A stretch of DNA of 64,000 nucleotides from Chitinimonas_A lacunae (lineage in GTDB: Bacteria; Pseudomonadota; Gammaproteobacteria; Burkholderiales; Chitinimonadaceae): assembly GCF_042650885.1 (NCBI RefSeq), contig NZ_JBHSBU010000001.1, positions 2,418,001 through 2,482,000 of the forward strand, in the 5' to 3' direction. Of this stretch, positions 53,346-62,308 are shown one piece after another. The stretch's first letter is position 1. Every line of letters begins with the position of its first letter. Position numbers and translations under genes: made by a program. Below the pieces are notes generated by a model. The model was not told the origin of the DNA and did no database searches. It worked only from the letters and a program-made list of their open reading frames with translations.

Positions 53346-54281
53346 ATGTTGTCCCTCCCCCTGCCGCCTGGGGCGGCCGTGCCGTATCTGCTGCTCGTCT
53401 TTGCCACCCTTTGCTGGGCTGGAAACTTTGTCCTGGCGCGCGCCCTGCACGCCGATATCTCACCGATCACCCTGGCCTTTGGCCGCTGGCTTACTGCCTT
53501 GCTGGTGCTGTTGCCGCTGGCCTGGCCGCGTCTGATGGCGCAGAAAGCCCTGTTGCTGCAAGTGAAGAAGCGCCTGCTGTGGCTGGCGCTCTATGGGATC
53601 GCCATCTCCAATACGCTGATCTATATCGGGCTGCGCTCGACCAAGGCCACCAATGCCGTGCTGTTCAATGCCCTGGTGCCGCTGATGGTGATGCTGCTCG
53701 CCTGGGTCGCCTGGCGCCGGCCGCTGTCCAGTCGCGAATGGGGCGGCACGGCTGCCTCGCTGGTCGGGGTGCTGGCCATCGTCTGCCAGGGCGATCTGAC
53801 GCGGCTGCTGGCCTTGAATTTCAATCCGGGCGATATCTGGGTCTGTGTCGGCCTGGGCTGCTGGGCGGTCTATACCCTGCTGCTGCGTGGTCTGCCCGAA
53901 GGGCTGGACAGGCTGGCGGTGCTGACGGTCACGGTAGCGCTTGGGCTGGCGATCCTGTTGCCGTTCTGCCTGTTCGACATCTCGCGTCACGGCCTGCCGG
54001 CGGCCAGCGTGGCCAATTTCGCCAGTGTGGCCTATCTGGGGATCTTCCCCTCGGTGCTGGCGCTACTGTCCTATATGCGGGCAGTGCAGCATCTGGGTCC
54101 GACCCAGGCGGCCGGGTTCCTCCATCTGATCCCGGCTTTTGGTGCCCTGCTGGCCATGCTGTTTCTCGATGAACAGTTGGCCTACTACCATGTCGCCGGC
54201 CTTGCGGCGATTTTCGCCGGCCTCTACTGGGCCCAGAGTGCCGCTCCGGCACCCGCCCCGGCGGCAATCCGGCCGCGCTGA
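53346..54281 (+). CDS. EamA/DMT-family transporter
   Basis: A 311-residue protein with ten hydrophobic helices and two EamA repeats (ATLCWAGNFVLARAL near 18-32; the second repeat begins GDIWVCVGLGCWAVYTLLLRGL near 161). Pro-rich GPTQAAGFLHLIPAFGALLAMLFLDE is a typical helix 9-10 region. It is a probable metabolite exporter with unknown substrate. ATG 53346 has a weak SD. Confidence 0.9.
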   Translation: MLSLPLPPGAAVPYLLLVFATLCWAGNFVLARALHADISPITLAFGRWLTALLVLLPLAWPRLMAQKALLLQVKKRLLWLALYGIAISNTLIYIGLRSTKATNAVLFNALVPLMVMLLAWVAWRRPLSSREWGGTAASLVGVLAIVCQGDLTRLLALNFNPGDIWVCVGLGCWAVYTLLLRGLPEGLDRLAVLTVTVALGLAILLPFCLFDISRHGLPAASVANFASVAYLGIFPSVLALLSYMRAVQHLGPTQAAGFLHLIPAFGALLAMLFLDEQLAYYHVAGLAAIFAGLYWAQSAAPAPAPAAIRPR

Positions 54282-54406
54282 GCAAAGGCGGCGACGCTAC
54301 TGTTGTATCCCGCTGAAAACTCGATAGAAATCGGACGAAAAAGCTGCGGCGGAGGTGCGCTTTGCGTACAATCCGCCGCTTTGTTTTCAGGGGAGCAGGA
54401 AAAACG

Positions 54407-55792
54407 ATGATCAGCATCGCTCAATCGCTGATAGGCATGGTCTGCCTGTTAGCGCTGGCCTACCTATTTTCCGCCAATCGCAAGGCCATCAACTGGCGGC
54501 TGGTGGGTTTCGGCGCACTATTGCAGATCATCCTGTGCTTGGTGATCAACTACTTCCCGCCGGCCCGGGAAGCCTTCACCAGCATCAGCATGAGTTTCGT
54601 CAAACTGCTCAGCTTCGCCGGCGAAGGTGCCCGTTTCGTGTTCGGTAACGACCTGGCCTCGCCAGGCGGCAAACTCGGCTTCATCTTCGTCTTCAACGTG
54701 ATGCCGATCATCATCTTCTTCTCGGCCTTCACTGCCCTGCTCTATCACTTCGGCATCCTGCAACGGATCGTGGTGGTATTTGCCTGGGTGATGCAGCGCA
54801 CCATGCGCCTCACCGGCGCCGAGAGCCTCGCGGTGGCCGGCAATATCTTCCTGGGTCAGACCGAAGCCCCGCTGCTGGTCAAACCGTTTATCAAAGGCAT
54901 GAGCCGCTCCGAGCTGATGACCATGATGACCGGTGGCCTGGCCCACCTGTCCGGTTCGGTGCTGGCGGCCTACGTCAGCTTCCTGGGCGGTGCCGACCCG
55001 AACGAGCAGGCCCGTTTTGCTTCCTTCCTGCTGCTGTCGTCGGTGATGAACGCCCCGGCCGCCATCATGTTTGCCAAGATGCTGCTGCCTGAAACCGAGC
55101 GCGATGCGGCCAAGGATGGCGAGAAGTTCGAATACGACCACGGCCATCACGGTCACTTCATCAACGCCGTGGTGCAGGGCACGATCGACGGCGTGCGGCT
55201 GGCAGTGATCGTCGCCTCGATCCTGATCGCCTTCGTTTCGCTGATCGCCATGTGCAACTACCTGCTGCACGATGTGGTGGGCGTGTGGACCGGCCTCAAT
55301 GCCGTGATCAAGGAATCGACCGGTGGCGCCTTCGACGGCCTGACCATGCAATACATCTTCGGTCAGCTGTTCCGGGTGATCGCCTTTGCGATCGGCGTGA
55401 GCTGGAACGAGTCGCTCCACGTCGGCTCGCTGCTCGGTCAGAAGATCGTGATCAACGAATTCGTGGCCTATCTTGATCTGGCCCGGATGAAGAGCGAAGG
55501 TCTGCTGTCCGATCGCGCCATCGTGATCTCGACGTTTGCCCTGGCTTCGTTCGCCAACTTCAGCTCGGTCGGTATCTGCGTGGCCGGTATCGGCTCGATG
55601 GCCCCGAACCAGCAGAAGAACCTGGCCCAGATCGGCATGCGAGCGCTGTTTGCTGCCATCCTGGCCGGTCTGTGCACCTCGTGCATCGCCAATATCTTCC
55701 TGTACTCCAACCAGACTGCCGCCCCGGCACCCAAGGTCGAAGTGGTCAAGCCGGCTGCGCCGGCCAGCACGCCGGCACCGGCTGCCCACTAA
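54407..55792 (+). CDS. nupC: NupC-family concentrative nucleoside transporter
   Basis: A 461-residue CNT transporter with 8-10 TM helices. The nucleoside- and ion-site motifs are GNIFLGQTEAPLLVKPFI near 144-161 and SWNESLHVGSLLGQKIVINEFVAY near 333-356. An Ala/Pro-rich cytosolic tail (APKVEVVKPAAPAS) is an addition to the family core. ATG 54407 follows GGGGAGCAGGA. Its terminator lies within the 3' coding end of the convergent lysR. Confidence 0.94.
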   Translation: MISIAQSLIGMVCLLALAYLFSANRKAINWRLVGFGALLQIILCLVINYFPPAREAFTSISMSFVKLLSFAGEGARFVFGNDLASPGGKLGFIFVFNVMPIIIFFSAFTALLYHFGILQRIVVVFAWVMQRTMRLTGAESLAVAGNIFLGQTEAPLLVKPFIKGMSRSELMTMMTGGLAHLSGSVLAAYVSFLGGADPNEQARFASFLLLSSVMNAPAAIMFAKMLLPETERDAAKDGEKFEYDHGHHGHFINAVVQGTIDGVRLAVIVASILIAFVSLIAMCNYLLHDVVGVWTGLNAVIKESTGGAFDGLTMQYIFGQLFRVIAFAIGVSWNESLHVGSLLGQKIVINEFVAYLDLARMKSEGLLSDRAIVISTFALASFANFSSVGICVAGIGSMAPNQQKNLAQIGMRALFAAILAGLCTSCIANIFLYSNQTAAPAPKVEVVKPAAPASTPAPAAH

Positions 55793-55805
55793 AAGCTGAG
55801 CAGTC

Positions 55806-56771
55806 CTATCCGGTTACGGCCGGCGGTGCGATGACACCGCCGGCCGTTTTTCCCTGGCGCACCGGAGTGCGTCTGGCCGGGTCGGCGAACCAGTCCTCGA
55901 TAAACGCCACCAGGGCGCGCAGCTTGGGCGGTTGCGGCTGGCGGTAAGGGTAGGCCAGATAAAGCGGCAAGGACGGCAGCTCGAAGCCTTCGAGCAGACG
56001 CACCAGACGACCTTCCGCCACATCGCGCTCGACCAGATAGCTCGGCAATCGGGTGACGCCGGCGTGCAGCAGCGCCAGTTGGCGCATCATCATGTAATCG
56101 TTGACCGCAAACCAGGCCTGCACCTCGACCGGATGCGGCTCGCCATCGCGGCTGAACAGCCAGCGGTTCGGTTCCTTGAAATGGGAATTGACCAGACAGG
56201 GCCAGCCCGCCAACGCCGCCGGCCGCTCGGGGTAGTCGCGCCCGATCAATAACTGCGGACTTGCCACCACCCAATCGCGCAGCACACCGAGCGGCCGCGC
56301 CACCAACCGCTCATCGATGCCTCGACTGAGCCGCAGCGCCAGATCGAAACCCTGCGCCACCAGATCGACCGGTGTGCGGTCGAGATCGAGCGACAGCTCG
56401 ACCAGCGGGTAGCGCTGGCGGAACGCCATCAGCATCTCGGCCATGAAATACGGGCCAAAGCTGGTCGGCGCGGTGATGCGCAACCGTCCGGTCACTTCCT
56501 CGCGCAGCCCGGCCAGCGCCTGTTCCGATTCCTGCCAGGTCGCCCGCAGGCGGCGGCAATAGTCAAGATAGACCAGCCCGGCCTCGGTCGGCCGCAGGGA
56601 GCGCGTCGTGCGATAGAGCAGCTGTGCCCCGAGCGAGCGTTCCAGTTGCGCCACCTGCTTCGACAACTGGGTCTTCGACAGCCCGGCCTGCGCCGCTGCG
56701 GCGGTAAATCCCCCCTGCTCCACTACCTGCAAAAACGCCATGGCCCAGTCGAAACGGGTCTTGTCCTGCAT
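55806..56771 (-). CDS. LysR-family transcriptional regulator
   Basis: A 321-residue regulator. HTH at about 8-65 (FLQVVEQGGFTAAAAQAGLSKTQLSKQVAQLERSLGAQLLYRTTR, quoted only to locate it as FTAAAAQAGL...LYRTTR), and a periplasmic-binding-like effector domain at about 93-300. It is divergent from the SDR gene at 56894 with 122 bp between, so it probably regulates that gene. The last codons (about 55810-55850) also form the nupC terminator. Confidence 0.93.
   Translation of the reverse strand: MQDKTRFDWAMAFLQVVEQGGFTAAAAQAGLSKTQLSKQVAQLERSLGAQLLYRTTRSLRPTEAGLVYLDYCRRLRATWQESEQALAGLREEVTGRLRITAPTSFGPYFMAEMLMAFRQRYPLVELSLDLDRTPVDLVAQGFDLALRLSRGIDERLVARPLGVLRDWVVASPQLLIGRDYPERPAALAGWPCLVNSHFKEPNRWLFSRDGEPHPVEVQAWFAVNDYMMMRQLALLHAGVTRLPSYLVERDVAEGRLVRLLEGFELPSLPLYLAYPYRQPQPPKLRALVAFIEDWFADPARRTPVRQGKTAGGVIAPPAVTG
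55816..55851 (+). terminator. nupC terminator inside the lysR coding end
   Basis: ACGGCCGGCGGT (55816-55827) / ACCGCCGGCCGT (55836-55847), perfect 12 bp, then TTTTT. Confidence 0.9.
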
Positions 56772-56893
56772 TGATTGTTTCCTATTTGTTGACAGTGAAT
56801 CCGGCCCAGCCAGGCTTTTCGCCGATCAATGCCTTGCTATGCTGTGGGCCTGCTTGTGATTACTGCGTGATTATCAACAATAGGAGCAAAACC

Positions 56894-57493
56894 ATGAAGA
56901 TCGTCCTGATCGGCGCCCACGGCGCCATCGGTTCCGCCGTCGCCGCCGAACTGGGCCAGCGCCACCAGATCATCCCCGTCAGCCGAAGCCGCGGCGACTA
57001 CCAGGCCGATATGGCCGACCTCGACTCGGTACGTGCGCTCCTGCACAGCATCGACGACATCGACGCCGTGGTCGCCACGGCCGGCGCCGTCCATTTCGGC
57101 CCGCTGACCGAAATGACGCCAGAACAGATCGGCGTGGGTCTGCGCGAAAAGCTGATGGGTCAGGTCAATCTGGTGCTGACGGCCCAGCAGGTACTCAAGG
57201 ACGGCGGTTCGATCACCCTGACCAGCGGCATCCTCAGCAGCGATCCGATCCGCTACGGCAGCGCCGCTTCCCTGGTCAACGGTGGCCTCGACAGCTTTGT
57301 GCGCGCCGCCGCCATCGAGCTGCCGCGCGGCCTGCGCATCAATATCGTCAGCCCCAATCTGTTGCAGGAGTCGGTGCCCGATTACGGCGACTACTTCCCG
57401 GGCTTCGACCCGGTTCCGGCCGCTCGGGTGGCCAAGGCCTATGCCAAGAGTGTCGAGGGGGCACAGACGGGGCAGATCTATACGGTGTGGTGA
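56894..57493 (+). CDS. SDR-fold protein lacking the YxxxK motif
   Basis: A 199-residue Rossmann protein. The cofactor loop is LIGAHGAIGSAVA near 5-17, and SRSRGDYQADMAD suggests NADP binding. At the usual YxxxK position it has RYGSAASLVNG, with no Lys four residues after Tyr. LINIVSPNLLQESVPDYG-type and EGAQTGQIYTVW ends match a known short SDR subgroup with this replacement. It may be a reductase with altered chemistry or an NADPH sensor. TAGGAG precedes the ATG. It pairs with the divergent LysR gene. Confidence 0.88.
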   Translation: MKIVLIGAHGAIGSAVAAELGQRHQIIPVSRSRGDYQADMADLDSVRALLHSIDDIDAVVATAGAVHFGPLTEMTPEQIGVGLREKLMGQVNLVLTAQQVLKDGGSITLTSGILSSDPIRYGSAASLVNGGLDSFVRAAAIELPRGLRINIVSPNLLQESVPDYGDYFPGFDPVPAARVAKAYAKSVEGAQTGQIYTVW

Positions 57494-57520
57494 GGGTAGT
57501 CAGGAGAGAAGGAAGTTGCG

Positions 57521-57585
57521 GATAATATTTTCCAAGATCAATATTGTCCGCCCTCTTATTTGCAGTCTTTTTACAGGTATTTTTC
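57521..57585 (+). terminator. 3' end of the SDR gene; copy 5 of the recurring element
   Basis: A hairpin GATAATATT/AATATTGTC (57521-57548) is followed by CCGCCCTCTTATTTGCAGTC and a GGTATTTTT tail (57549-57585). The element ends 8 bp before the aceK stop on the other strand. Confidence 0.5.
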
Positions 57586-57592
57586 CATTTGC

Positions 57593-59350
57593 CTAGTCGG
57601 CGCTCTCCGGGAACAGATGGGCAAAGCGCAGGGACTCGGGATAGGGGAAAAAGTCCTCGACATGGCCGCGGGCGATCCGGCTCTGCCGCTCGCGCCAGAA
57701 CTCGGCCGACAGCAAGTCGGCATGGTGGTGCATGAACACGCGGCGGATCGCCGGCGGGCCGAGCAGGAAGCGGCCGAACTCTTCGGGAAACACATCGTTT
57801 CTGGCGATCGGGTACCACGGCTCGGCCGCCATCTCCATCTCGGGCGTCGGCGCTTCGGGAATCGTGCGGAAATGGCAGTCGGTCATGTACTCGATCTCGT
57901 CGTAGTCGTAGAACACGACCCGGCCGTAGCGCGTAATGCCGAAGTTCTTGAACAGCATATCGCCCGGAAAGATATTGGCCGAGGCAAGTTCGCGGATCGC
58001 GTTGCCGTATTCCCAGACCGCATGCTCGAGCTGTACCGGCGTGGCCCGATTGAGGAACAGATTGAGCGGCTCCATCCGCCGTTCGATATAGAGATGCTTG
58101 ATCACGACGGTGTCGTCTTCCTCCTCGACCACGCTGGGCGCCAGCTCATGCAATTCGCGCAGCAGCTCGGCGGTGAAGCGGGCCTTGGGCAGGGCGACAT
58201 TGGAGAATTCCAGCGTATCGGCCATCCGCCCGACCCGGTCGTGCTGCTTCACCAGCAGATATTTGGCCCGGACGATGTCCTTGGTGACTTCCTTGGTGGG
58301 CGCGATCTCGTCCTTGATGATCTTGAACACATAGGGAAACGACGGCAGCGTGAACACCAGCATCACCAGACCGCGGATCCCGGGCGCCACGATGAAGTCG
58401 TCGCGCGAATAGCGCAGATGGGCCATCAGATCGCGATAGAACACCGTCTTGCCCTGCTTTTGCAGACCCAGCATGGTGTACAGCTCGGCCTTGGACTTGA
58501 ACGGCATCATGCTGCGCAGAAAGCCGACGTAGGCCGATGGCACTTCCATGTCCACCATGAAGTAGGCGCGGTTGAGCGAGAACAGCACGGCAATGCGACG
58601 GATTTCCAGCAGCACCGTATCGAGATAGAGCCGGCCGTCGTCGTCGTGCAGCACCGGCACGGCAAACGGGTATTCATGGGCACCGTTGACCGCCTTGCCG
58701 ATGATATAGGCGGCCTTGTTGCGATAGAACGCCGAGGACAGCACCTGAATCTGGAAATTGGCCGCGACTTCGGGCCAGCCTTGCAGATGGCGCCGCACCG
58801 CTTCGATCACATAGCCGATATCGCGCTTCAGATCGGCAAAGCGGCGACGCCAGCCGAAGTCGTGCACGATCTGGAACAGGGTCTTGACCAGGCCGTTGCT
58901 GGCCGGGTAGTAGCTGCGATAGGTGGGTGGGTCCGACTCGATATATTCCGTCGAGACGGCCGGGCGCACGAAGATGAAGTCGTTATGGAAGTAATTGCGG
59001 TGCAGGATGCGGCAGAACACCGAATTGAAGAAGGTTTCGGCCAGTTCGGGCTGCTTGTGGTTGATCAGCATCCCGATGAACAGCAGCTTGGCCTGCTGCC
59101 AGATCGCATCGTCGAGCCAGTCGGCCTGGAATTCGCTGTGGAGCCGCTCGACGCATTCCTCGACCCGCTCGTCGTAGAAACGGATCCGCTCGCGGGCAGC
59201 CTGCTGCACCGCATGCCAGTCACCGGCCTCGAAGCGGTGGCGGGCGGCACTGCTGACCTGACGGAAGATGCGGTAATGCTTGTCAAAGCCCTCGATCAGG
59301 GCACGGGCGATGGCAAGCGCGGTCGGATGTTGGCCGGAAGGAATCAGCAT
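57593..59350 (-). CDS. aceK: Isocitrate dehydrogenase kinase/phosphatase AceK
   Basis: A 585-residue bifunctional enzyme that phosphorylates and dephosphorylates isocitrate dehydrogenase to divert isocitrate to the glyoxylate shunt. Family motifs are VAPGIRGLVMLVFTLPSFPYVFKIIKDE near 323-350 (ATP-binding Lys), and FGITRYGRVVFYDYDEIEYM near 468-487 with metal Asp residues. The N-terminal regulatory half is present. Its substrate gene icd lies 0.8 kb further on; aceA and aceB are not in the window. Confidence 0.97.
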   Translation of the reverse strand: MLIPSGQHPTALAIARALIEGFDKHYRIFRQVSSAARHRFEAGDWHAVQQAARERIRFYDERVEECVERLHSEFQADWLDDAIWQQAKLLFIGMLINHKQPELAETFFNSVFCRILHRNYFHNDFIFVRPAVSTEYIESDPPTYRSYYPASNGLVKTLFQIVHDFGWRRRFADLKRDIGYVIEAVRRHLQGWPEVAANFQIQVLSSAFYRNKAAYIIGKAVNGAHEYPFAVPVLHDDDGRLYLDTVLLEIRRIAVLFSLNRAYFMVDMEVPSAYVGFLRSMMPFKSKAELYTMLGLQKQGKTVFYRDLMAHLRYSRDDFIVAPGIRGLVMLVFTLPSFPYVFKIIKDEIAPTKEVTKDIVRAKYLLVKQHDRVGRMADTLEFSNVALPKARFTAELLRELHELAPSVVEEEDDTVVIKHLYIERRMEPLNLFLNRATPVQLEHAVWEYGNAIRELASANIFPGDMLFKNFGITRYGRVVFYDYDEIEYMTDCHFRTIPEAPTPEMEMAAEPWYPIARNDVFPEEFGRFLLGPPAIRRVFMHHHADLLSAEFWRERQSRIARGHVEDFFPYPESLRFAHLFPESAD

Positions 59351-59416
59351 GGCGGGCCTGGCAGGAAAGCGAAGGAACCGCCCGACCTTACCCGAAAGCC
59401 CGCCGCAGCCGCCAGT

Positions 59417-60010
59417 TCAGCGCCGGGGCCGTTGCGGACGCGCGACGGCAGGCATCGGCCGGCGCGACAGCTCGACCTCGAGCCGGCGCATCTGGCCCGG
59501 CTCCAGTCCATCGAGCTGCCAATCGCCGATCCGGACCCGCACCAGCCGCAAGGTCGGCAGGCCAACCTTGGCCGTCATGCGGCGCACCTGCCGATTCTTG
59601 CCTTCACGAATGGTCAGCTCGATCCAACTATCGGGAATCGATTTGCGCACCCGTATCGGTGGCTGGCGCGGCCATAGTGCCGGCGGCGCCATCAGCCGTA
59701 CCTCGGCCGGCAGGGTATGGAAGTCACCCAGATCGACCCCCCGGCGCAGCGCTTCGAGCGCCGCCTCATCGGGCACGCCTTCGACCTGGACCCAGTAGGT
59801 CTTGGGCAGCTTGTGGCGCGGATCGGCGATCCGGGCCTGCAAGGGGCCGTGGTCGGTGAGCAGCAGCAATCCTTCGGAATCGGTGTCGAGCCGGCCGGCC
59901 GGATAGAAGCCGGGCGCCTCGATATAGCTCGACAGGGTGGGATGAAGCGGATGGTCGGAAAACTGGCAGATCACGCCATAGGGCTTGTTGAACAGGAGGA
60001 GTTCGGGCAT
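59417..60010 (-). CDS. rluE: 23S rRNA pseudouridine(2457) synthase RluE
   Basis: A 197-residue RsuA-family pseudouridine synthase. Catalytic Asp42 lies in GRLDTDSEGLLLLT; KLPKTYWVQVEG, REGKNRQVRRM and the basic C-terminus (PMPAVARPQRPRR) follow. There is no N-terminal S4 domain, as in RluE. ATG 60010 is preferred to a TTG at 60019. It is divergent from icd, the same rluE/icd neighbourhood as in E. coli. Confidence 0.92.
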   Translation of the reverse strand: MPELLLFNKPYGVICQFSDHPLHPTLSSYIEAPGFYPAGRLDTDSEGLLLLTDHGPLQARIADPRHKLPKTYWVQVEGVPDEAALEALRRGVDLGDFHTLPAEVRLMAPPALWPRQPPIRVRKSIPDSWIELTIREGKNRQVRRMTAKVGLPTLRLVRVRIGDWQLDGLEPGQMRRLEVELSRRPMPAVARPQRPRR

Positions 60011-60168
60011 GGCGGGCAACTGGCGACGAAACGGTATTTCCCGGATAATAACAAGGTTCGGCGCGCCGCCAGCCAGCGGGCGCCCCGATTTCCAGAAAAA
60101 GCAGCGCGAGCCGTCCGTCCGGACGGCTCGCTGTTCTCCCCAAGCACATCCTCGTCCACGGAGTAGGC

Positions 60169-61416
<1,248 letters not shown>

Positions 61417-61463
61417 TAACACTACGTCCGGGTCATTGCCCGGGCGTAGTCGTCATCAAAAAG

Positions 61464-61490
61464 AAAAACCCCGTGCGATGCGGGGTTTTT
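61464..61490. terminator. Bidirectional terminator between icd and the cold-shock gene
   Basis: AAAAACCCCG (61464-61473) / CGGGGTTTTT (61481-61490), loop TGCGATG. An additional hairpin (ACTACG...CGTAGT, 61422-61450) precedes it in the icd 3' UTR. Confidence 0.92.
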
Positions 61491-61509
61491 CTTTCCAATC
61501 CAGGCAGAT

Positions 61510-61713
61510 TTAGGCCGACTGGATATTGGAGGCTTGCTTGCCCTTCGGACCTTGGGTGACGTCGAACGACACTTTCTGGCCTTCCTTGAGGGTCTTGAAG
61601 CCGCTCATATTGATGGCCGAGAAATGGGCGAACAGGTCTTCGCCGCCGTCATCCGGCGTGATGAAGCCATAGCCCTTGGAATCGTTGAACCACTTGACGG
61701 TACCAGTTGCCAT
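61510..61713 (-). CDS. Cold-shock protein (CspA family)
   Basis: A 67-residue OB-fold RNA chaperone: GTVKWFNDSKGYGFITPDDG with RNP1 KGYGFI, and DLFAHFSAI with the RNP2-like segment. ATG 61713 follows GAGGAAA. A longer open frame upstream belongs to its 5' UTR. The approximately 280-bp divergent region shared with clpS leaves room for the long, structured leader usual in csp genes. Confidence 0.95.
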   Translation of the reverse strand: MATGTVKWFNDSKGYGFITPDDGGEDLFAHFSAINMSGFKTLKEGQKVSFDVTQGPKGKQASNIQSA

Positions 61714-61999
61714 CGTTGTTTCCTCTAATCGTGTTGCAGTGTTGGGGGCGAACCCCGCTTTTGTTATGGTTCCATGCTCGCAAGACTGGCAACTCGGGTA
61801 CTGCGTCATGTCCGTACAGCCTACCGCCGGTACTGCAAGTTGAAGCCAAACGCGGCTATTTACGTTGTTTTCAAACTGAGCGTCAAGCAAAGGGCCATGG
61901 CCAGCCACAGCTGTAGGAGAAATACGTCACTTGAAAAAGCTCCCCGACGCGCCAAAATTACGGTACGGTAGCAAGCGCTCTTATTAACGCTTCAGGACT

Positions 62000-62308
62000 A
62001 TGGCCACCCAGCACGACGATGGCGTTGAACTCGCCAAATCGCCCACCCGCGTCAAACCGCCGCCGCTCTACAAAGTGCTTTTGTTGAACGACGACTATAC
62101 GCCGATGGACTTCGTGGTAATTGTCCTCCAACAGTTTTTCAGCCTGGACCGTGAACGAGCCACTCGGGTAATGCTCAAAGTCCATACTGAAGGCAAGGGC
62201 GTCTGTGGTGTCTTCCCTAAAGACATCGCCGCCACCAAGGTCGCGCAAGTGACCGACTTTTCGCGGCAGCACCAGCATCCGCTGCAATGTGTCATGGAGG
62301 AAAACTGA
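62000..62308 (+). CDS. clpS: ClpS, ClpA adaptor for N-degrons
   Basis: A 102-residue adaptor delivering N-end-rule substrates to ClpAP. Conserved residues are LLNDDYTPMDFVV near 28-40 (the Asn-Asp gate of the N-degron pocket), HTEGKGVCGVFPKDIA near 61-76 and a final FSRQHQHPLQCVMEE. Its stop overlaps the clpA start (TGATG). Confidence 0.97.
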   Translation: MATQHDDGVELAKSPTRVKPPPLYKVLLLNDDYTPMDFVVIVLQQFFSLDRERATRVMLKVHTEGKGVCGVFPKDIAATKVAQVTDFSRQHQHPLQCVMEEN

